A DNA stretch of 64,000 nt from DATLFA01 sp035525225 (GCA_035525225.1 DATLFA010000088.1:159330-223329); one strand, 5' to 3'. Shown: positions 17,842 through 26,718, counted from the first letter of the stretch. Made by a program: numbers and translations. Notes: generated by a model from the sequence alone, not told the origin.

Positions 17842-17846
17842 CGGCG

Positions 17847-18647
17847 ATGTCCGACACGATCACTCCCATCGACGAGTTGGTGAGCCTGCGCGGGCGAGTC
17901 GCTGTTATCACGGGTGCAGGTTCGGGCATCGGACGGGCGTGCGCGTTGCGGCTGGCACAGGCGGGTGCATCGATCGTCTCCGGAGATGTGCGCGGCGACG
18001 CCGCCGGAGACACTGCGACACGAGTGCGCGACGCAGGCGGCAAGGCCACCTCGGTCACCGTCGACGTTCGCGACGATGCGCGATGCCGAGAATTGGCGAG
18101 CGAGGCGATCTCCGCGTTCGGGCAGATCGACATCGTGGTCAACGGCGCCGGCATCTTCCCTCCGACGCCGATGTTCGAGATGACCGTCGAAGCCTGGGAC
18201 CGGGTGCTCGACATCAACGCGCGGGGTACGTTCCTCGTCTCGAAGGCATGTGCCCTGCACATGCAGGGCGGCGCCATCGTCAACATCGCATCCAAGTCCG
18301 CGATACAACCGACCGTTGGTCTTGCGCACTACGCGGCGTCCAAGGGTGCAGTCGTGATGCTCACCAAATCGTTGGCGCTCGAATTGGCGCCCCGGCGCAT
18401 TCGTGTGAACGCCATCGCGCCCGGCGCGGTCGATACCGAGGGGGCGATGGCGGCCGCGGCGGCCTTCGCCGAGAGCGCAGGGGTCGATCTATCCGAGATC
18501 AAGAAGGCGTACAGCGCTCGCAATCCGGTCGGACGCGAATGCGAGCCCGACGAGATCGCGCGCGTCGCGCTGTTCCTCGCGTCGCCGCTGTCCTCGTACG
18601 TCAACGGCGAGACGATCCTCACCGACGGCGGGCACCTACTCACATGA
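17847..18647 (+). CDS. SDR family NAD(P)-dependent oxidoreductase
   Basis: A 266-residue SDR resembling the preceding one. Motifs: VITGAGSGIGRACALRL, IVVNGAGIFPPTPMFE (NGAG in place of NNAG), NIASKSAIQPTVGLAHYAASK with the Tyr-Lys pair, and YVNGETILTDGGHLLT. The start is set at the ATG after GGGAAG; the upstream in-frame extension overlaps the small ORF and looks non-coding. It overlaps the following amidohydrolase by 4 bp. The two adjacent SDRs may have arisen by duplication. Confidence 0.9.
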   Translation: MSDTITPIDELVSLRGRVAVITGAGSGIGRACALRLAQAGASIVSGDVRGDAAGDTATRVRDAGGKATSVTVDVRDDARCRELASEAISAFGQIDIVVNGAGIFPPTPMFEMTVEAWDRVLDINARGTFLVSKACALHMQGGAIVNIASKSAIQPTVGLAHYAASKGAVVMLTKSLALELAPRRIRVNAIAPGAVDTEGAMAAAAAFAESAGVDLSEIKKAYSARNPVGRECEPDEIARVALFLASPLSSYVNGETILTDGGHLLT

Positions 18648-19504
18648 ACACGCCCGTCATCGACTTCCGCTTTCGTGTGCCGACGGCCGAATTTGCCGGT
18701 GCCGGCGCAGCCGCGCACCACTGTCTGTGGTGGAAGACCCGTCCCACTGCGCTGTGGCGGGCCGAGACCGAACCCGAGCCGGTCGAGCCCTTTGCCGAGG
18801 CTTCGCTCGAACACTGTGTGCAATGGATGCGCGAGCGCGATGTGATCGGCGTGTTGCCGGGCCGCGACATGCCGTGCACGAGCGTGCCCAACGATCACCT
18901 CGCGGATCTCTGTCGAACGTACCCGGATCGCTTCTTGGCGTTTGCCGGCGTCGACCCTTCGCTCGGCGCACCAGCAATTGCCGAAGCGGAGCGCCGCATC
19001 GCACAAGGTTTTCGCGGCGTGCATCTCGAAGTCGGGTGGTTGCAACCCACACTGCATCCCGACGACGTGTCGATTTTCCCTCTCTACGAACGCTGTGCCG
19101 AACTCGGTGCAATCGCCATCATCCATGTCGGTCCGCTCGCCGGGCCCGAACTGAGCCAAACCCGACCCGATGCCGTGTGTCGCGTCGCGCGCGAGTTCCC
19201 TCAGCTGAAGATCGTGATGGCACACGCGGCGTACCCGCACGCCGACGACGCGATCATGGCCGTGTTCAAGCACGACAACATCTGGCTCGGACCCGACCCG
19301 TATCACGAGTTTCCGGGCGGCGAGCGCTATCGCGAGTGGGCCAATCGCAGCGACTACGTCGCCGAGCGGATGCTCTACGGCAGCTCCCTCGGGTGGCCTC
19401 AGGCGCCCACTGCGCTCGATCGTTTCGCCGAGCTCGGTTGGCGAGACGAGGTGCTCGAGCGGTTGTTGTGGCGCAACGCGGCCGAGCTCTTGGGCGTGGC
19501 GTGA
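18644..19504 (+). CDS. Amidohydrolase family protein (Amidohydro_2), short form
   Basis: A 286-residue member of the Amidohydro_2 family. It starts directly with the first strand TPVIDFRFRVP, but the usual HxH is replaced by FRFR, so the standard metal-binding pair is absent here. FLAFAGVDPSLG, FRGVHLEVGWLQPT, AIIHVGPLAG, KIVMAHAAYPHADDA and MLYGSSLGWPQAP follow the barrel; the usual Asp in GSDxP is also replaced (GSSLG). Metal use and activity are therefore uncertain. The ATG overlaps the SDR stop. Confidence 0.8.
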   Translation: MNTPVIDFRFRVPTAEFAGAGAAAHHCLWWKTRPTALWRAETEPEPVEPFAEASLEHCVQWMRERDVIGVLPGRDMPCTSVPNDHLADLCRTYPDRFLAFAGVDPSLGAPAIAEAERRIAQGFRGVHLEVGWLQPTLHPDDVSIFPLYERCAELGAIAIIHVGPLAGPELSQTRPDAVCRVAREFPQLKIVMAHAAYPHADDAIMAVFKHDNIWLGPDPYHEFPGGERYREWANRSDYVAERMLYGSSLGWPQAPTALDRFAELGWRDEVLERLLWRNAAELLGVA

Positions 19505-20920
19505 CCCTGAGCTCGCGGCGCGAGCGCAGGGTGCGAATCGCCGTCGGATCGAGCGCACTCGTCGTCGGCCTCAACCTCAACACGGTGTCCATTGCGTTCG
19601 CGGACATGAGGACGAATTCGTTCAAAGGTGAGTCGTTGGCCGCCCTCGGATGGGTGCTGTCGATCTACAGGGGCGCTGCTCGTGCCCGCCGGCCGTCTCG
19701 CCGATCGCCTCGGGCGGCGATCGGTATTCCTCTGCGGCCTGGCCGTGTTCTCCGCGGGCTCGTTCATCACCGGTCTCGGCCCGTGGCTGTGGATGGTCAT
19801 CGCGGGTCGCGTGATCCAAGGCATCGGCGCGGCCGCGATCGTTCCGTCGTCGCTCGGTCTGCTGCTCGACGCGACGCCACCACACCGACGGGCTACGGCG
19901 ACCGCGTTCTATTCGGGGCTCTCGTCGCTGGGCGGAGCCTTGGGCCCTACTGTCGGTGCTTCGGTGGTGAACTTCGCCAGCTGGCGTTGGTCGTTCTTGT
20001 TGAGCCCGGTGATCGCCGCGGTGGCGTACGGATTCGGCCGCACGTCGCTGCCTCGTGTTGCGGCCGACCGCAAGGCCACGCTGCCCGACGTTCTCGGCGC
20101 GTCGATCATCGTGGTCATGTTGATGTCACTCTCACTGGCCATCGTACAGGGCCGCTCGTGGGGATGGACCAGCGTGCGCGTCGACATCGCGTTCTCGGTG
20201 GCCGCGTTGATGGTGCCGGCGTTCATCCTGCGTTCGCGCCACCATCCGTCGCCGGTGTTGCCGCTGCGCCTGTTCTCGCTGCGCAGCTTCGCCTGTGCCA
20301 ACGTCGCCGCGTTCACCTTCGGTGTGTCGACCGGTGCGGTGCTCTTTTCGAACGTGCAGTTCCTCAACGTCGTGTGGCAGCGCAGTGTCTTTCAGTCGGG
20401 TCTCGGGCTCTTACCGCTCGCCCTCACGGCGGCAATCGTCGCCCCGTTTGCGGGGCGTCTCGGCGCCCGCTTCGGTGAACGGGCCGTTGCCGTGCCCGGT
20501 GCGCTGGTCATTGCTGCCGGTATCGCCAGCTACCGACTGTTGGCGACCACCGAACGCGACTACTTCTCGCGCTGGTTGCCGGGCTGCCTCCTCTTCGGCG
20601 CCGGTCTCGCACTGACGTATCCGATGATCGCGGCCATCTCCGTGCGCGGTGTGGCGAGCGCGGAGCTGTCGGTGGCCAGCGCGTCGAATCGCACGGCGTT
20701 GCAGATCGGCAACGCGGTCGGCATCGCCGTCGTCATCGCCGTGCTCGGCGACCCGCGGGGCCCCGAAGCGCTCGGTTCGTTTCGCCGGGCATGGGTCGTG
20801 ATGGCCCTCGGCGCGGTCGTCACGGCGTTGGCGATCGCCAGCGTCGAATCGATCGGGCGCTCGAGGAGCGGGTGCTCTCCGCCGGATCTTGCTCCACGGG
20901 GAATAGCTCATATTGACTAA
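19501..20920 (+). pseudogene. Drug-exporter-type MFS transporter, frameshifted
   Basis: The gene starts at GTG 19501, overlapping the amidohydrolase stop (GTGA). About 56 residues (VVGLNLNTVSIAFADMR, LAALGWVLSIY) are in one frame. The remainder, from GALLVPAGRLADRLGRRSVF to the stop at 20918-20920, is in another. The break lies at 19668-19672, where the few residues normally between the WVL-Y segment and the LLVPAGRLAD motif are also missing, so a small out-of-frame deletion rather than a single base loss is likely. The downstream frame keeps the family motifs (RVIQGIGAAAIVPSSLGLLL) and hydrophobic segments of an EmrB/QacA-like carrier. Confidence 0.8.
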
Positions 20921-20940
20921 TCCGTTCGGCTCTGTATAGT
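20913..20940 (+). promoter_or_regulatory. Sigma-70-type promoter for the zinc-ribbon gene
   Basis: TTGACT (20913-20918) and TATAGT (20935-20940) are separated by 16 bp and followed about 30 bp later by GGAGG and the ATG at 20977. TAGTA and TACTA flank the likely start point, a possible operator. The -35 box overlaps the end of the MFS pseudogene. Confidence 0.7.
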
Positions 20941-20976
20941 AGCTCAAAGATACTACAGCGGGTAACGGAGGCTTCC

Positions 20977-21333
20977 ATGTCCGGTCGCAAGCACGACGTC
21001 GATCCGCTCATCGAATTGCTCGGTGATCACACCCGTCTCAACTTGCCGGGGTCGCCGTCGCCTCGGCCCTCCGAGGCCGCGGCGCCGCCTCGGGCGACCC
21101 GGCGCAACCGGCGCCGTACCGTCGAGTTCACCGAGGTGCCAGGTGACCCGCATCGCGAGGAGGAGGAGTTCTTCTGCCCGTCGTGCGGCGCGCCGGGCCA
21201 ACTCGACATCCGTGAAGGCGCGTCCGGGCGCTGTTATCTCTCGTGCAACTCCTGCTTCAAGATGTGGCAAGAGGTTCGCGAGCCCGACAAGGTGTGGCAG
21301 ATGGCCAACGAGACTTTCTCGCAGATGCGGTAG
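20977..21333 (+). CDS. Small zinc-ribbon protein of unknown function
   Basis: A 118-residue protein. The first 65 residues are polar and rich in Pro and Arg (probably disordered). The C-terminal half has a treble-Cys zinc ribbon, FFCPSCGAPGQLDIRE followed by CYLSCNSCFKMWQEV. This resembles the zinc ribbons of transcription or RNA-associated proteins, but no family name is recognised. It has its own strong promoter and a GGAGG site, unlike most genes here, so it may be well expressed. It converges with the DNA ligase gene 9 bp downstream. Confidence 0.75.
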   Translation: MSGRKHDVDPLIELLGDHTRLNLPGSPSPRPSEAAAPPRATRRNRRRTVEFTEVPGDPHREEEEFFCPSCGAPGQLDIREGASGRCYLSCNSCFKMWQEVREPDKVWQMANETFSQMR

Positions 21334-21342
21334 AGCGGCGGA

Positions 21343-22893
21343 TTATCGCCGCCCATGGGTCGAGCGGGGGAGCAGCTCGCGAAGGCTCTCGATGGTGTCG
21401 GCGTCGGCGGGGGACTTGTCGGCGCGGTAGCGCCGCACACGTGCGAAACGCAGCGCCACCGCGCCGGCATAGCGCTTGGACGCTTGCACACCGTCCAACG
21501 CAATCTCGACGACGAGCTCGGGACGGACGTACACCACGATGCCGTCTCGATGTTGCTCGCGTTCGAGTAATGCCTCGGTCTGCCATTGCAGCAGTGCGTC
21601 GGTGAGGCCTTTGAAGGTCTTGCCCACCATCACGAACGTGCCGTCGGCGGCACGCGCCCCGAGGTGCAGGTTCGACAGCCACCCGCGGCGACGGCCGTGC
21701 CCCCATTCGGCCGCGAGCACGACGAGGTCGAAGGTGTGCACCGGCTTGACCTTGCGCCATGACTGGCCCCTGCGCCCGGCGTCGTAGAGCGAGTCGATCG
21801 CCTTCACCATCACACCCTCGTGTCCGGCGGCGATTGCCTCGTCGAGGAACGACTGTGCGGTATCGCGATCGTCGGTGATCACGCGGGGGATGCAGCGTGC
21901 CGGTGCGATGCGTTCGAGGACATCGATGCGCTCGCGTAGCGGCCGATCGAGATAGTCGGTGCCGTCGGCATGCAGGCAATCGAAGAAGTACGGGACGAGC
22001 GACGACCGCGACGGGGACGACTCATTGCTGAAGTGACTGATCGTGTCCTGGAACGCGTGCGGGCGATCATCGTCGAAGAATCCCAAGACTTCACCATCGA
22101 CGATGAATTGACGCGCGTCGGCGGCCAGCGCGGCGGCGACCACCTCGGGCAGCCGCGCCGTCACGTTGTTGAGATTGCGGGTGTAGACCGAAACGGAGTC
22201 GCCGGCGCGGTGCACTTGGATGCGAGCGCCGTCGAGCTTGTACTCCACCGCGGACAGGCCACAGGCGTCGATGGCGTCGCCCGCGGCCGGCGAGCTGCCC
22301 GCGAGCATCGGGAGAACCGGCTGGCCGACGGTGAGCCGCACCGCGGCGAGCGCGGGCTCGCCCCCGTCGAGCGCCAGCATCGCGGCCCGGCCGAGTTGGC
22401 CGGTGAGCATCGCGGCCCGGCGGACCGACTCGGGCGAGACGTCGTACGCGGCCGCGATCGCTTCGGCCATGATGCCGTCGAGTGCTCCTTGACGCAGTTC
22501 GCCGGTGAGCAGCCGGCGCAGGAAATCGGCCTCGGCTTCTGTCGCGCGAGCAAAGAGCGCACGTAGCGTCGCTCGCCTGGCCCCAACGGATTGGCCTCCG
22601 GTCGTCGCTTGCAACAAGGTCAACTGCTGATCGATGTCGCGAACAGTGAGCGAGGGCGTGGGACTCGGGGCGACGTCGATCTCTTGCATGGAGGCCCAGC
22701 CGATGCCGATCTTGCCTTGACGCGGCTCGCCGGTGAGAAAGCTGATCGTCGCGTCGAGATCATCGGAGGGTAACGCTCTCAGTAGCACGGCGATCGTCGC
22801 GCTCTTGGAACGGCGCGATCGCGTGCTCGCGACTTGTCTGCTCGCCTCGACGATGGCGGCGAACGGCATCGATGCTGCGGCACTCGGGTTCAC
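21343..22893 (-). CDS. ligB: ATP-dependent DNA ligase (LigB type)
   Basis: A 516-residue ATP-dependent ligase with the N-terminal DNA-binding domain (GELRQGALDGIMAEAIAAAY), the adenylation motif I VEYKLDGARIQVHR with the nucleophilic Lys at residue 219, motif III-like FIVDGEVLGF, motif IV EGVMVKAIDSLYDAG and motif V SWRKVKPVHTFDLVVLAAEW. The OB domain follows. Length and layout match mycobacterial LigB-like ligases, which act in repair alongside an essential NAD-dependent ligase. The start is GTG at 22893; an in-frame ATG eight codons later (MPFAAIVEAS) is an alternative start. Confidence 0.9.
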   Translation of the reverse strand: MNPSAAASMPFAAIVEASRQVASTRSRRSKSATIAVLLRALPSDDLDATISFLTGEPRQGKIGIGWASMQEIDVAPSPTPSLTVRDIDQQLTLLQATTGGQSVGARRATLRALFARATEAEADFLRRLLTGELRQGALDGIMAEAIAAAYDVSPESVRRAAMLTGQLGRAAMLALDGGEPALAAVRLTVGQPVLPMLAGSSPAAGDAIDACGLSAVEYKLDGARIQVHRAGDSVSVYTRNLNNVTARLPEVVAAALAADARQFIVDGEVLGFFDDDRPHAFQDTISHFSNESSPSRSSLVPYFFDCLHADGTDYLDRPLRERIDVLERIAPARCIPRVITDDRDTAQSFLDEAIAAGHEGVMVKAIDSLYDAGRRGQSWRKVKPVHTFDLVVLAAEWGHGRRRGWLSNLHLGARAADGTFVMVGKTFKGLTDALLQWQTEALLEREQHRDGIVVYVRPELVVEIALDGVQASKRYAGAVALRFARVRRYRADKSPADADTIESLRELLPRSTHGRR

Positions 22894-22947
22894 GCGCCCA
22901 TCATGCCCGCCCGCGCGCTTCGTGCCTTCGCACTACAGTCTCAGGCC

Positions 22948-23727
22948 ATGATTCTCCAAGGAAAGACCGTCGTTGTATCCGGAGTCGGCCCCGGTCTCGG
23001 CCGCGAGGTGGTGACGCTCGCGCTACGCGACGGCGCCAACGTGGTGCTCGCGGCGCGGGGCGCCGATCGGCTCAACTCGCTGGCACGCGAACTCGACGCG
23101 GACGGCGCTCGCACACTGGCGATCGCCACGGACATCACCGACGCCGATCAGTGCGCGGCCTTGATGAGCGGCGCGGTCGAGCGCTTCGGCGCAGTCCATG
23201 GCCTCGTGCAGGTCGCCGCGCTCGATGCGCTCTTCGGCGGGGTCACCAACACGCCCGACGATGACTGGATGGCTTCGTTCAACGTCAACGTGCTCGGCCC
23301 GGTCCATCTCGTGCGGTCACTCGCGCCCGAGCTCGAACGTCAAGGGGGCGGTTCGGTCGTCTTCATCGGTTCGCAGTCGATGTACAAGGCCCAGGTCATG
23401 CAAATCGCGTACGCGTCGGCGAAAGGCGCCCTGATGTCGGCGATGTATTACATGGCGCTGGAGTTGGGGCCGAAACGCATCCGTGTGAACACCGTCGTAC
23501 CGACGTGGATGTGGGGCCCGCCCGTCCAGGGTTACGTCAACATGGTGGCGGAGCAACAGAGCATCCCGGTCGAGCAGGTGATCGGCGGGATCACCGCCAA
23601 CATGCCGCTGGGCGAGATTCCGGCCGACGAGGATGTGGCCGAATCCGTGGTGTTCCTGTTGTCGGACCGTGCTCGGATGATCACGGGCCAATCGATCCTC
23701 GTCAATGCCGGCGAGTTCATGCGCTGA
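22948..23727 (+). CDS. SDR family oxidoreductase
   Basis: A 259-residue SDR with VVSGVGPGLGREVVTLAL as cofactor motif, VVFIGSQSMYKAQVMQIAYASAK holding Ser, Tyr and Lys, and MITGQSILVNAGEFMR at the C-terminus. The GPGLG form of the glycine motif is common in actinobacterial hydroxysteroid-type SDRs. A TACAGT box 8 nt before the ATG suggests a very short leader. It is divergent from ligB and convergent with a hypothetical gene. Confidence 0.88.
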   Translation: MILQGKTVVVSGVGPGLGREVVTLALRDGANVVLAARGADRLNSLARELDADGARTLAIATDITDADQCAALMSGAVERFGAVHGLVQVAALDALFGGVTNTPDDDWMASFNVNVLGPVHLVRSLAPELERQGGGSVVFIGSQSMYKAQVMQIAYASAKGALMSAMYYMALELGPKRIRVNTVVPTWMWGPPVQGYVNMVAEQQSIPVEQVIGGITANMPLGEIPADEDVAESVVFLLSDRARMITGQSILVNAGEFMR

Positions 23728-23755
23728 CGTCTCGCGCGAGCGTGTGGGTCAGCGC
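23721..23755. terminator. Hairpin at a convergent junction
   Basis: GCGCTGAC (23721-23728) and GTCAGCGC (23748-23755) form a perfect 8-bp stem spanning the stop of the SDR gene and the end of the opposing gene, with TCGCGCGA inside the loop. Confidence 0.55.
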
Positions 23756-24438
23756 GATTCGCGGGTCAGTGCCCGGCCGCGGCGGAAGAACTCGAACGCG
23801 TCCTGTATCGACGCGATCTCGTCGAAGCCGATGGCGGCCCCGAACGGCTGGTTCCAAAACTGGTCGGGTTTGGCGGGTGGCCCGTCGAACGGCCCGACGT
23901 AGAGGTAGGGCACGTCGATGTAGTTGTCCCCCGGCGAGCCGCCGTAGTTGATGCGATCGGCGGACATGGCCAGGTCGAAGTGCTCGGGCCACAGTTGAGC
24001 CGTGGTCGGATCGTCTTCGGGGATCGACGCCGCGAACGCCCGCAATGCCATGTCGGTGAGCTCGTACCACATCGCCACCACTTCGGCCGCGTCGAGATCG
24101 ACCGTCAGCGACGCATCGGCTTCCAACGGTGTGTGGGGTCGATAGAGCTCACTCGGCGCGCCGGGTGTGATGCCGACGAAGCGAGCCGCGTCGGCGATGG
24201 TCGTGATGGCCGAACGGCGGGACTGCGCCGACTGGTCGCGGTCGACGAGATCGCCCCCCTCGACCGCGATCACGTGCCCGTTGTCGCCGAACGGTGGTGT
24301 GGCGAAACCGCCCGGTGACTGCCGCAGGCCGATCTTGCCGGTGACCGCGTACAGCGCGGGGCTGATGACGTGCTCGGCGAGGCGGTGCAGCGACTCACGA
24401 GTGACGGCGTAGCTGGGCGGAAGATGACGAGTGACCAT
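23749..24438 (-). CDS. Conserved hypothetical protein
   Basis: A 229-residue soluble protein not recognised by family. It has no signal peptide or membrane segment. Landmarks are a glycine-rich stretch GGFATPPFGDNGHVIAVEGG, the Trp-containing TTAQLWPEHFDLAMS and a Tyr/Pro/Gly-rich region YGGSPGDNYIDVPYLYVGPF. The ATG follows immediately on the stop of the upstream cupin gene (TAGATG), so the two are translationally coupled and probably act in one process. Confidence 0.75.
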   Translation of the reverse strand: MVTRHLPPSYAVTRESLHRLAEHVISPALYAVTGKIGLRQSPGGFATPPFGDNGHVIAVEGGDLVDRDQSAQSRRSAITTIADAARFVGITPGAPSELYRPHTPLEADASLTVDLDAAEVVAMWYELTDMALRAFAASIPEDDPTTAQLWPEHFDLAMSADRINYGGSPGDNYIDVPYLYVGPFDGPPAKPDQFWNQPFGAAIGFDEIASIQDAFEFFRRGRALTRESR

Positions 24439-24912
24439 CTACAACAAGATGCCGTCGGGACGGCGCAATCCTGCGGCTTCACACCCCTCGTAGTACAGCT
24501 GCAGCATGGCCTTCCAGTTGGAGACGTACGTGACGTCGTCGTTCTCGTCGAGGTACTCGGTGTTGCCGTAGACCACCGACCACATCTCTGTGTCTTCGGT
24601 GTTGTCGGACGGTACGAACAACGTGTGCACCGAGTCGACCGGTTCGTACAGGTAGGACCCGGCGCGGTTCACGAAATCGTTCTCGCGATATGCCCACGAG
24701 CCGGACAGCGTGAGAGCGATGACCGGGCCGGTGTGACGATGCGTCTGCACCTCGAGGCCCGCAGGCATGAACCCGTGTACCACGTAGACGTTGTCGGCCT
24801 CGCTCGCGTGCACGACACGCATGCGGGCACCGACCACCGGGTTGATCACGAACGGGACCTCGTCGATCCCGACGTGGCGAGCCGACGGAACGTGTTTGCG
24901 CAGATCGGTCAC
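24439..24912 (-). CDS. Cupin, 2,4'-dihydroxyacetophenone dioxygenase-like family
   Basis: A 157-residue single-domain cupin. The metal site is visible in VQTHRHTGPVIALTLSGSW, followed by the glycine turn and GSYLYEPVDSVHTLFVP, then YGNTEYLDENDDV. This layout matches the dihydroxyacetophenone/acetylacetone dioxygenase group, which cleaves C-C bonds with non-haem iron. Function here is unproven. GTG at 24912 is chosen as start because GAGGGGG precedes it. It is coupled to the downstream hypothetical gene. Confidence 0.75.
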   Translation of the reverse strand: MTDLRKHVPSARHVGIDEVPFVINPVVGARMRVVHASEADNVYVVHGFMPAGLEVQTHRHTGPVIALTLSGSWAYRENDFVNRAGSYLYEPVDSVHTLFVPSDNTEDTEMWSVVYGNTEYLDENDDVTYVSNWKAMLQLYYEGCEAAGLRRPDGILL

Positions 24913-24960
24913 CCGACAACCCCCTCGATCTCGCGGTGCGTGATCAGTCGACGAGCGTAG

Positions 24961-25018
24961 CTTCCCGCTCTGAAGAGCCGCTCGGGCCCGCTTCCCGCTC
25001 TGAAGAGCCGCTCGGGTG
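24961..25018. repeat. Dispersed GC-rich repeat, two tandem copies (30-bp period)
   Basis: Two units beginning CTTCCCGCTCTGAAGAG and continuing CCGCTCGGGCCCG, the second ending at CTCGGG, stand in the intergenic region between the divergent cupin gene and the gene at 25063. They are near-identical to the copies in gatD. Confidence 0.85.
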
Positions 25019-25062
25019 GTATGCAACCTCTCGGCGGCGCGGAGGAGGCACAATGGAGGGGA

Positions 25063-25917
25063 ATGACGCTGACGGTCGCCAACCGCCTACTCGAACACCT
25101 GAGCCCATCGGACATTCGTCTGGTGGCCGAGGCCGCGGGTAAGTCCGCGGATGAGCCGGCGTCGTGGATCGTCGCCGCTCTGGGCGAGTCAGCGGTGCAC
25201 GATGCCGTCTTCGGCTCCGCCGACGCGCCCTTTTCGCTGGCCTCTCCGTTCCTCGTCTTCACGATGGCGGTGCACGGGATCGCCCGCGAGCTGGCGGACG
25301 CGACGCTCACGACGGAGTGGCTCGGCCCCCGTACGAGATTGCCGGTCTTCGACGCCCCCACCATGCGGGAGTTCCTCGCCGACGCCGACCGTCGCCTGTA
25401 CCTGTCGCAGCTGTTGGGCTCGTTCACGCGGATCGCCGGTTGGACCCAATGGACCCACACCAACCGGGGATGGCAGCGCAACCATTTCAGCGACCTCGAC
25501 CCGGTGCAGCTCGCGCAGTTCGCGACGATGGTCTCCGATGCCGAGCGCCCCGGCGTGTGGCGCCGTCTCGGTGATCTCTCGCTGTTCTTGACGGGCGTGT
25601 TCCCCGATCACACGGCGCAGCGCCAACTGAACTCGGTATCCGAGCAGCGGCTGCGGCGCATCACACAACTCTCGTCCGACGCGCAAGGTGGTGACCTTCC
25701 GCCGGCGGTGAGCAACTTGGGCGCGGTCGGGCTGATGGAGCTGGTCGGTGAGCGCGCCTATCGCAGAGCGGTCAACGGCGTTCCTCGTCCACTGACGCAA
25801 TCGATGCGGGTCGTCGACGACATCGCTACGCGCTTTCGTATCGCGCGGCGCGTACTCAATCTCGTCACGGAGCGCTACTTGTTCCCGCTTCGCTCAGAGT
25901 TCTTCGACGTCGCGTAG
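25063..25917 (+). CDS. Conserved hypothetical protein
   Basis: A 284-residue mostly helical protein with no recognised domain, signal peptide or membrane helix. Segments such as FTRIAGWTQWTHTNRGWQRN and PGVWRRLGDLSLFLTGVFPD are notable for aromatic residues. The start is uncertain: ATG 25063 has GGAGG only 3 nt upstream, while ATG 25021 in the same frame lies within the tail of the upstream repeat. The stop codon is immediately followed by another repeat copy, so repeats flank the gene on both sides. Confidence 0.7.
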   Translation: MTLTVANRLLEHLSPSDIRLVAEAAGKSADEPASWIVAALGESAVHDAVFGSADAPFSLASPFLVFTMAVHGIARELADATLTTEWLGPRTRLPVFDAPTMREFLADADRRLYLSQLLGSFTRIAGWTQWTHTNRGWQRNHFSDLDPVQLAQFATMVSDAERPGVWRRLGDLSLFLTGVFPDHTAQRQLNSVSEQRLRRITQLSSDAQGGDLPPAVSNLGAVGLMELVGERAYRRAVNGVPRPLTQSMRVVDDIATRFRIARRVLNLVTERYLFPLRSEFFDVA

Positions 25918-25960
25918 CTTCCCGCTCAGAAGGGCCGCTCGGGCCCTCTAGGCCCGAGCG
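25918..25960. repeat. Dispersed repeat copy forming a terminator hairpin
   Basis: The copy CTTCCCGCTCAGAAGGG then CCGCTCGGGCCC (25918-25946) starts at the stop codon. Its CGCTCGGGCC (25936-25945) pairs perfectly with GGCCCGAGCG (25951-25960) across CTCTA, a 10-bp stem. The right arm includes the last codons and stop of the opposing methyltransferase. Confidence 0.8.
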
Positions 25961-26718
25961 TCGACGTCACCTTGCGCGTCGGCTCGCCAGCGCAGGCGCA
26001 CGTAGTCGATCACGGTGATCCCGTCGTCGCGCTGCAGCGGCCGGCCGTGGCGCGCCGCGTCGGCGAAGAACGCCGGTCGTTGCGCAACAGCAATATCGTC
26101 GTGGTACCCGCCGCCGAACATCTTCGCCCAGTCGACGATGCCGTCGGGACAGTCGTCGAGCGGACTCGGTCGGTCGAAGTGGATCATCATCCGCACGCGG
26201 AAGCCGAATGATTCGAGCAGCGTGGCGTGTTGGCCGACCGTGGGGTAGTACCAGGGCACGGGCGAGACCGGCGCGTAGCCCGAATCGACGCGTGCCGCGT
26301 CGAGCGCGGCGATGGTCCGAGCCACATTGCCCGCGCCCCCCTGCTCGGCGACGAAACGACCGCCGGTGCGCAGAGCCGCGCGGACACTGGCCGTCACCGC
26401 TCGGGGCCGGGTCAACCAGTGCAACGCCGCGTTCGAGAAAACACAATCGAACTTCCCAATGGAGAAGTCGTGCCCGTCGCCGACGACGAACTCGAGATGA
26501 GGAAACCGCGCCCGAGCCTGTTCGACCATGTTGAGGTCGGCGTCGAGGCCGACCACCGTGGCGCCCCGCTCGGCGATCTTCGCTGCGAGCTCGCCCGTGC
26601 CGCAGCCGAGGTCGAGTACGCGTTCGCCCGGCTGCGGATCGAGCAGTTCGATCAACGAATCGCCACCACGGGACACGAAACCGAATTGATTGTCATAGGT
26701 GCCGGCGCTCCAGGTCAT
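25948..26718 (-). CDS. Class I SAM-dependent methyltransferase
   Basis: A 256-residue methyltransferase resembling trans-aconitate methyltransferase. The SAM motif I is RVLDLGCGTGELAAKIAERG, motif II is VVGLDADLNMVEQAR, then FDCVFSNAALHWL and ALRTGGRFVAEQGG. The final residues DARA and the stop are encoded within a reverse partial copy of the dispersed repeat, so the C-terminus has probably been remodelled by the repeat. It is divergent from the rRNA methyltransferase-like gene; the 35-bp gap holds both promoters. Confidence 0.85.
   Translation of the reverse strand: MTWSAGTYDNQFGFVSRGGDSLIELLDPQPGERVLDLGCGTGELAAKIAERGATVVGLDADLNMVEQARARFPHLEFVVGDGHDFSIGKFDCVFSNAALHWLTRPRAVTASVRAALRTGGRFVAEQGGAGNVARTIAALDAARVDSGYAPVSPVPWYYPTVGQHATLLESFGFRVRMMIHFDRPSPLDDCPDGIVDWAKMFGGGYHDDIAVAQRPAFFADAARHGRPLQRDDGITVIDYVRLRWRADAQGDVDARA

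Noticed and set aside
17766..17846. 27-residue N-terminal extension of the SDR at 17847
   Set aside because: It overlaps a better-supported small ORF and adds residues before the normal SDR start.
24961..25018. CRISPR array
   Set aside because: Units are directly adjacent with no spacers, occur two at a time, and no cas genes are present.
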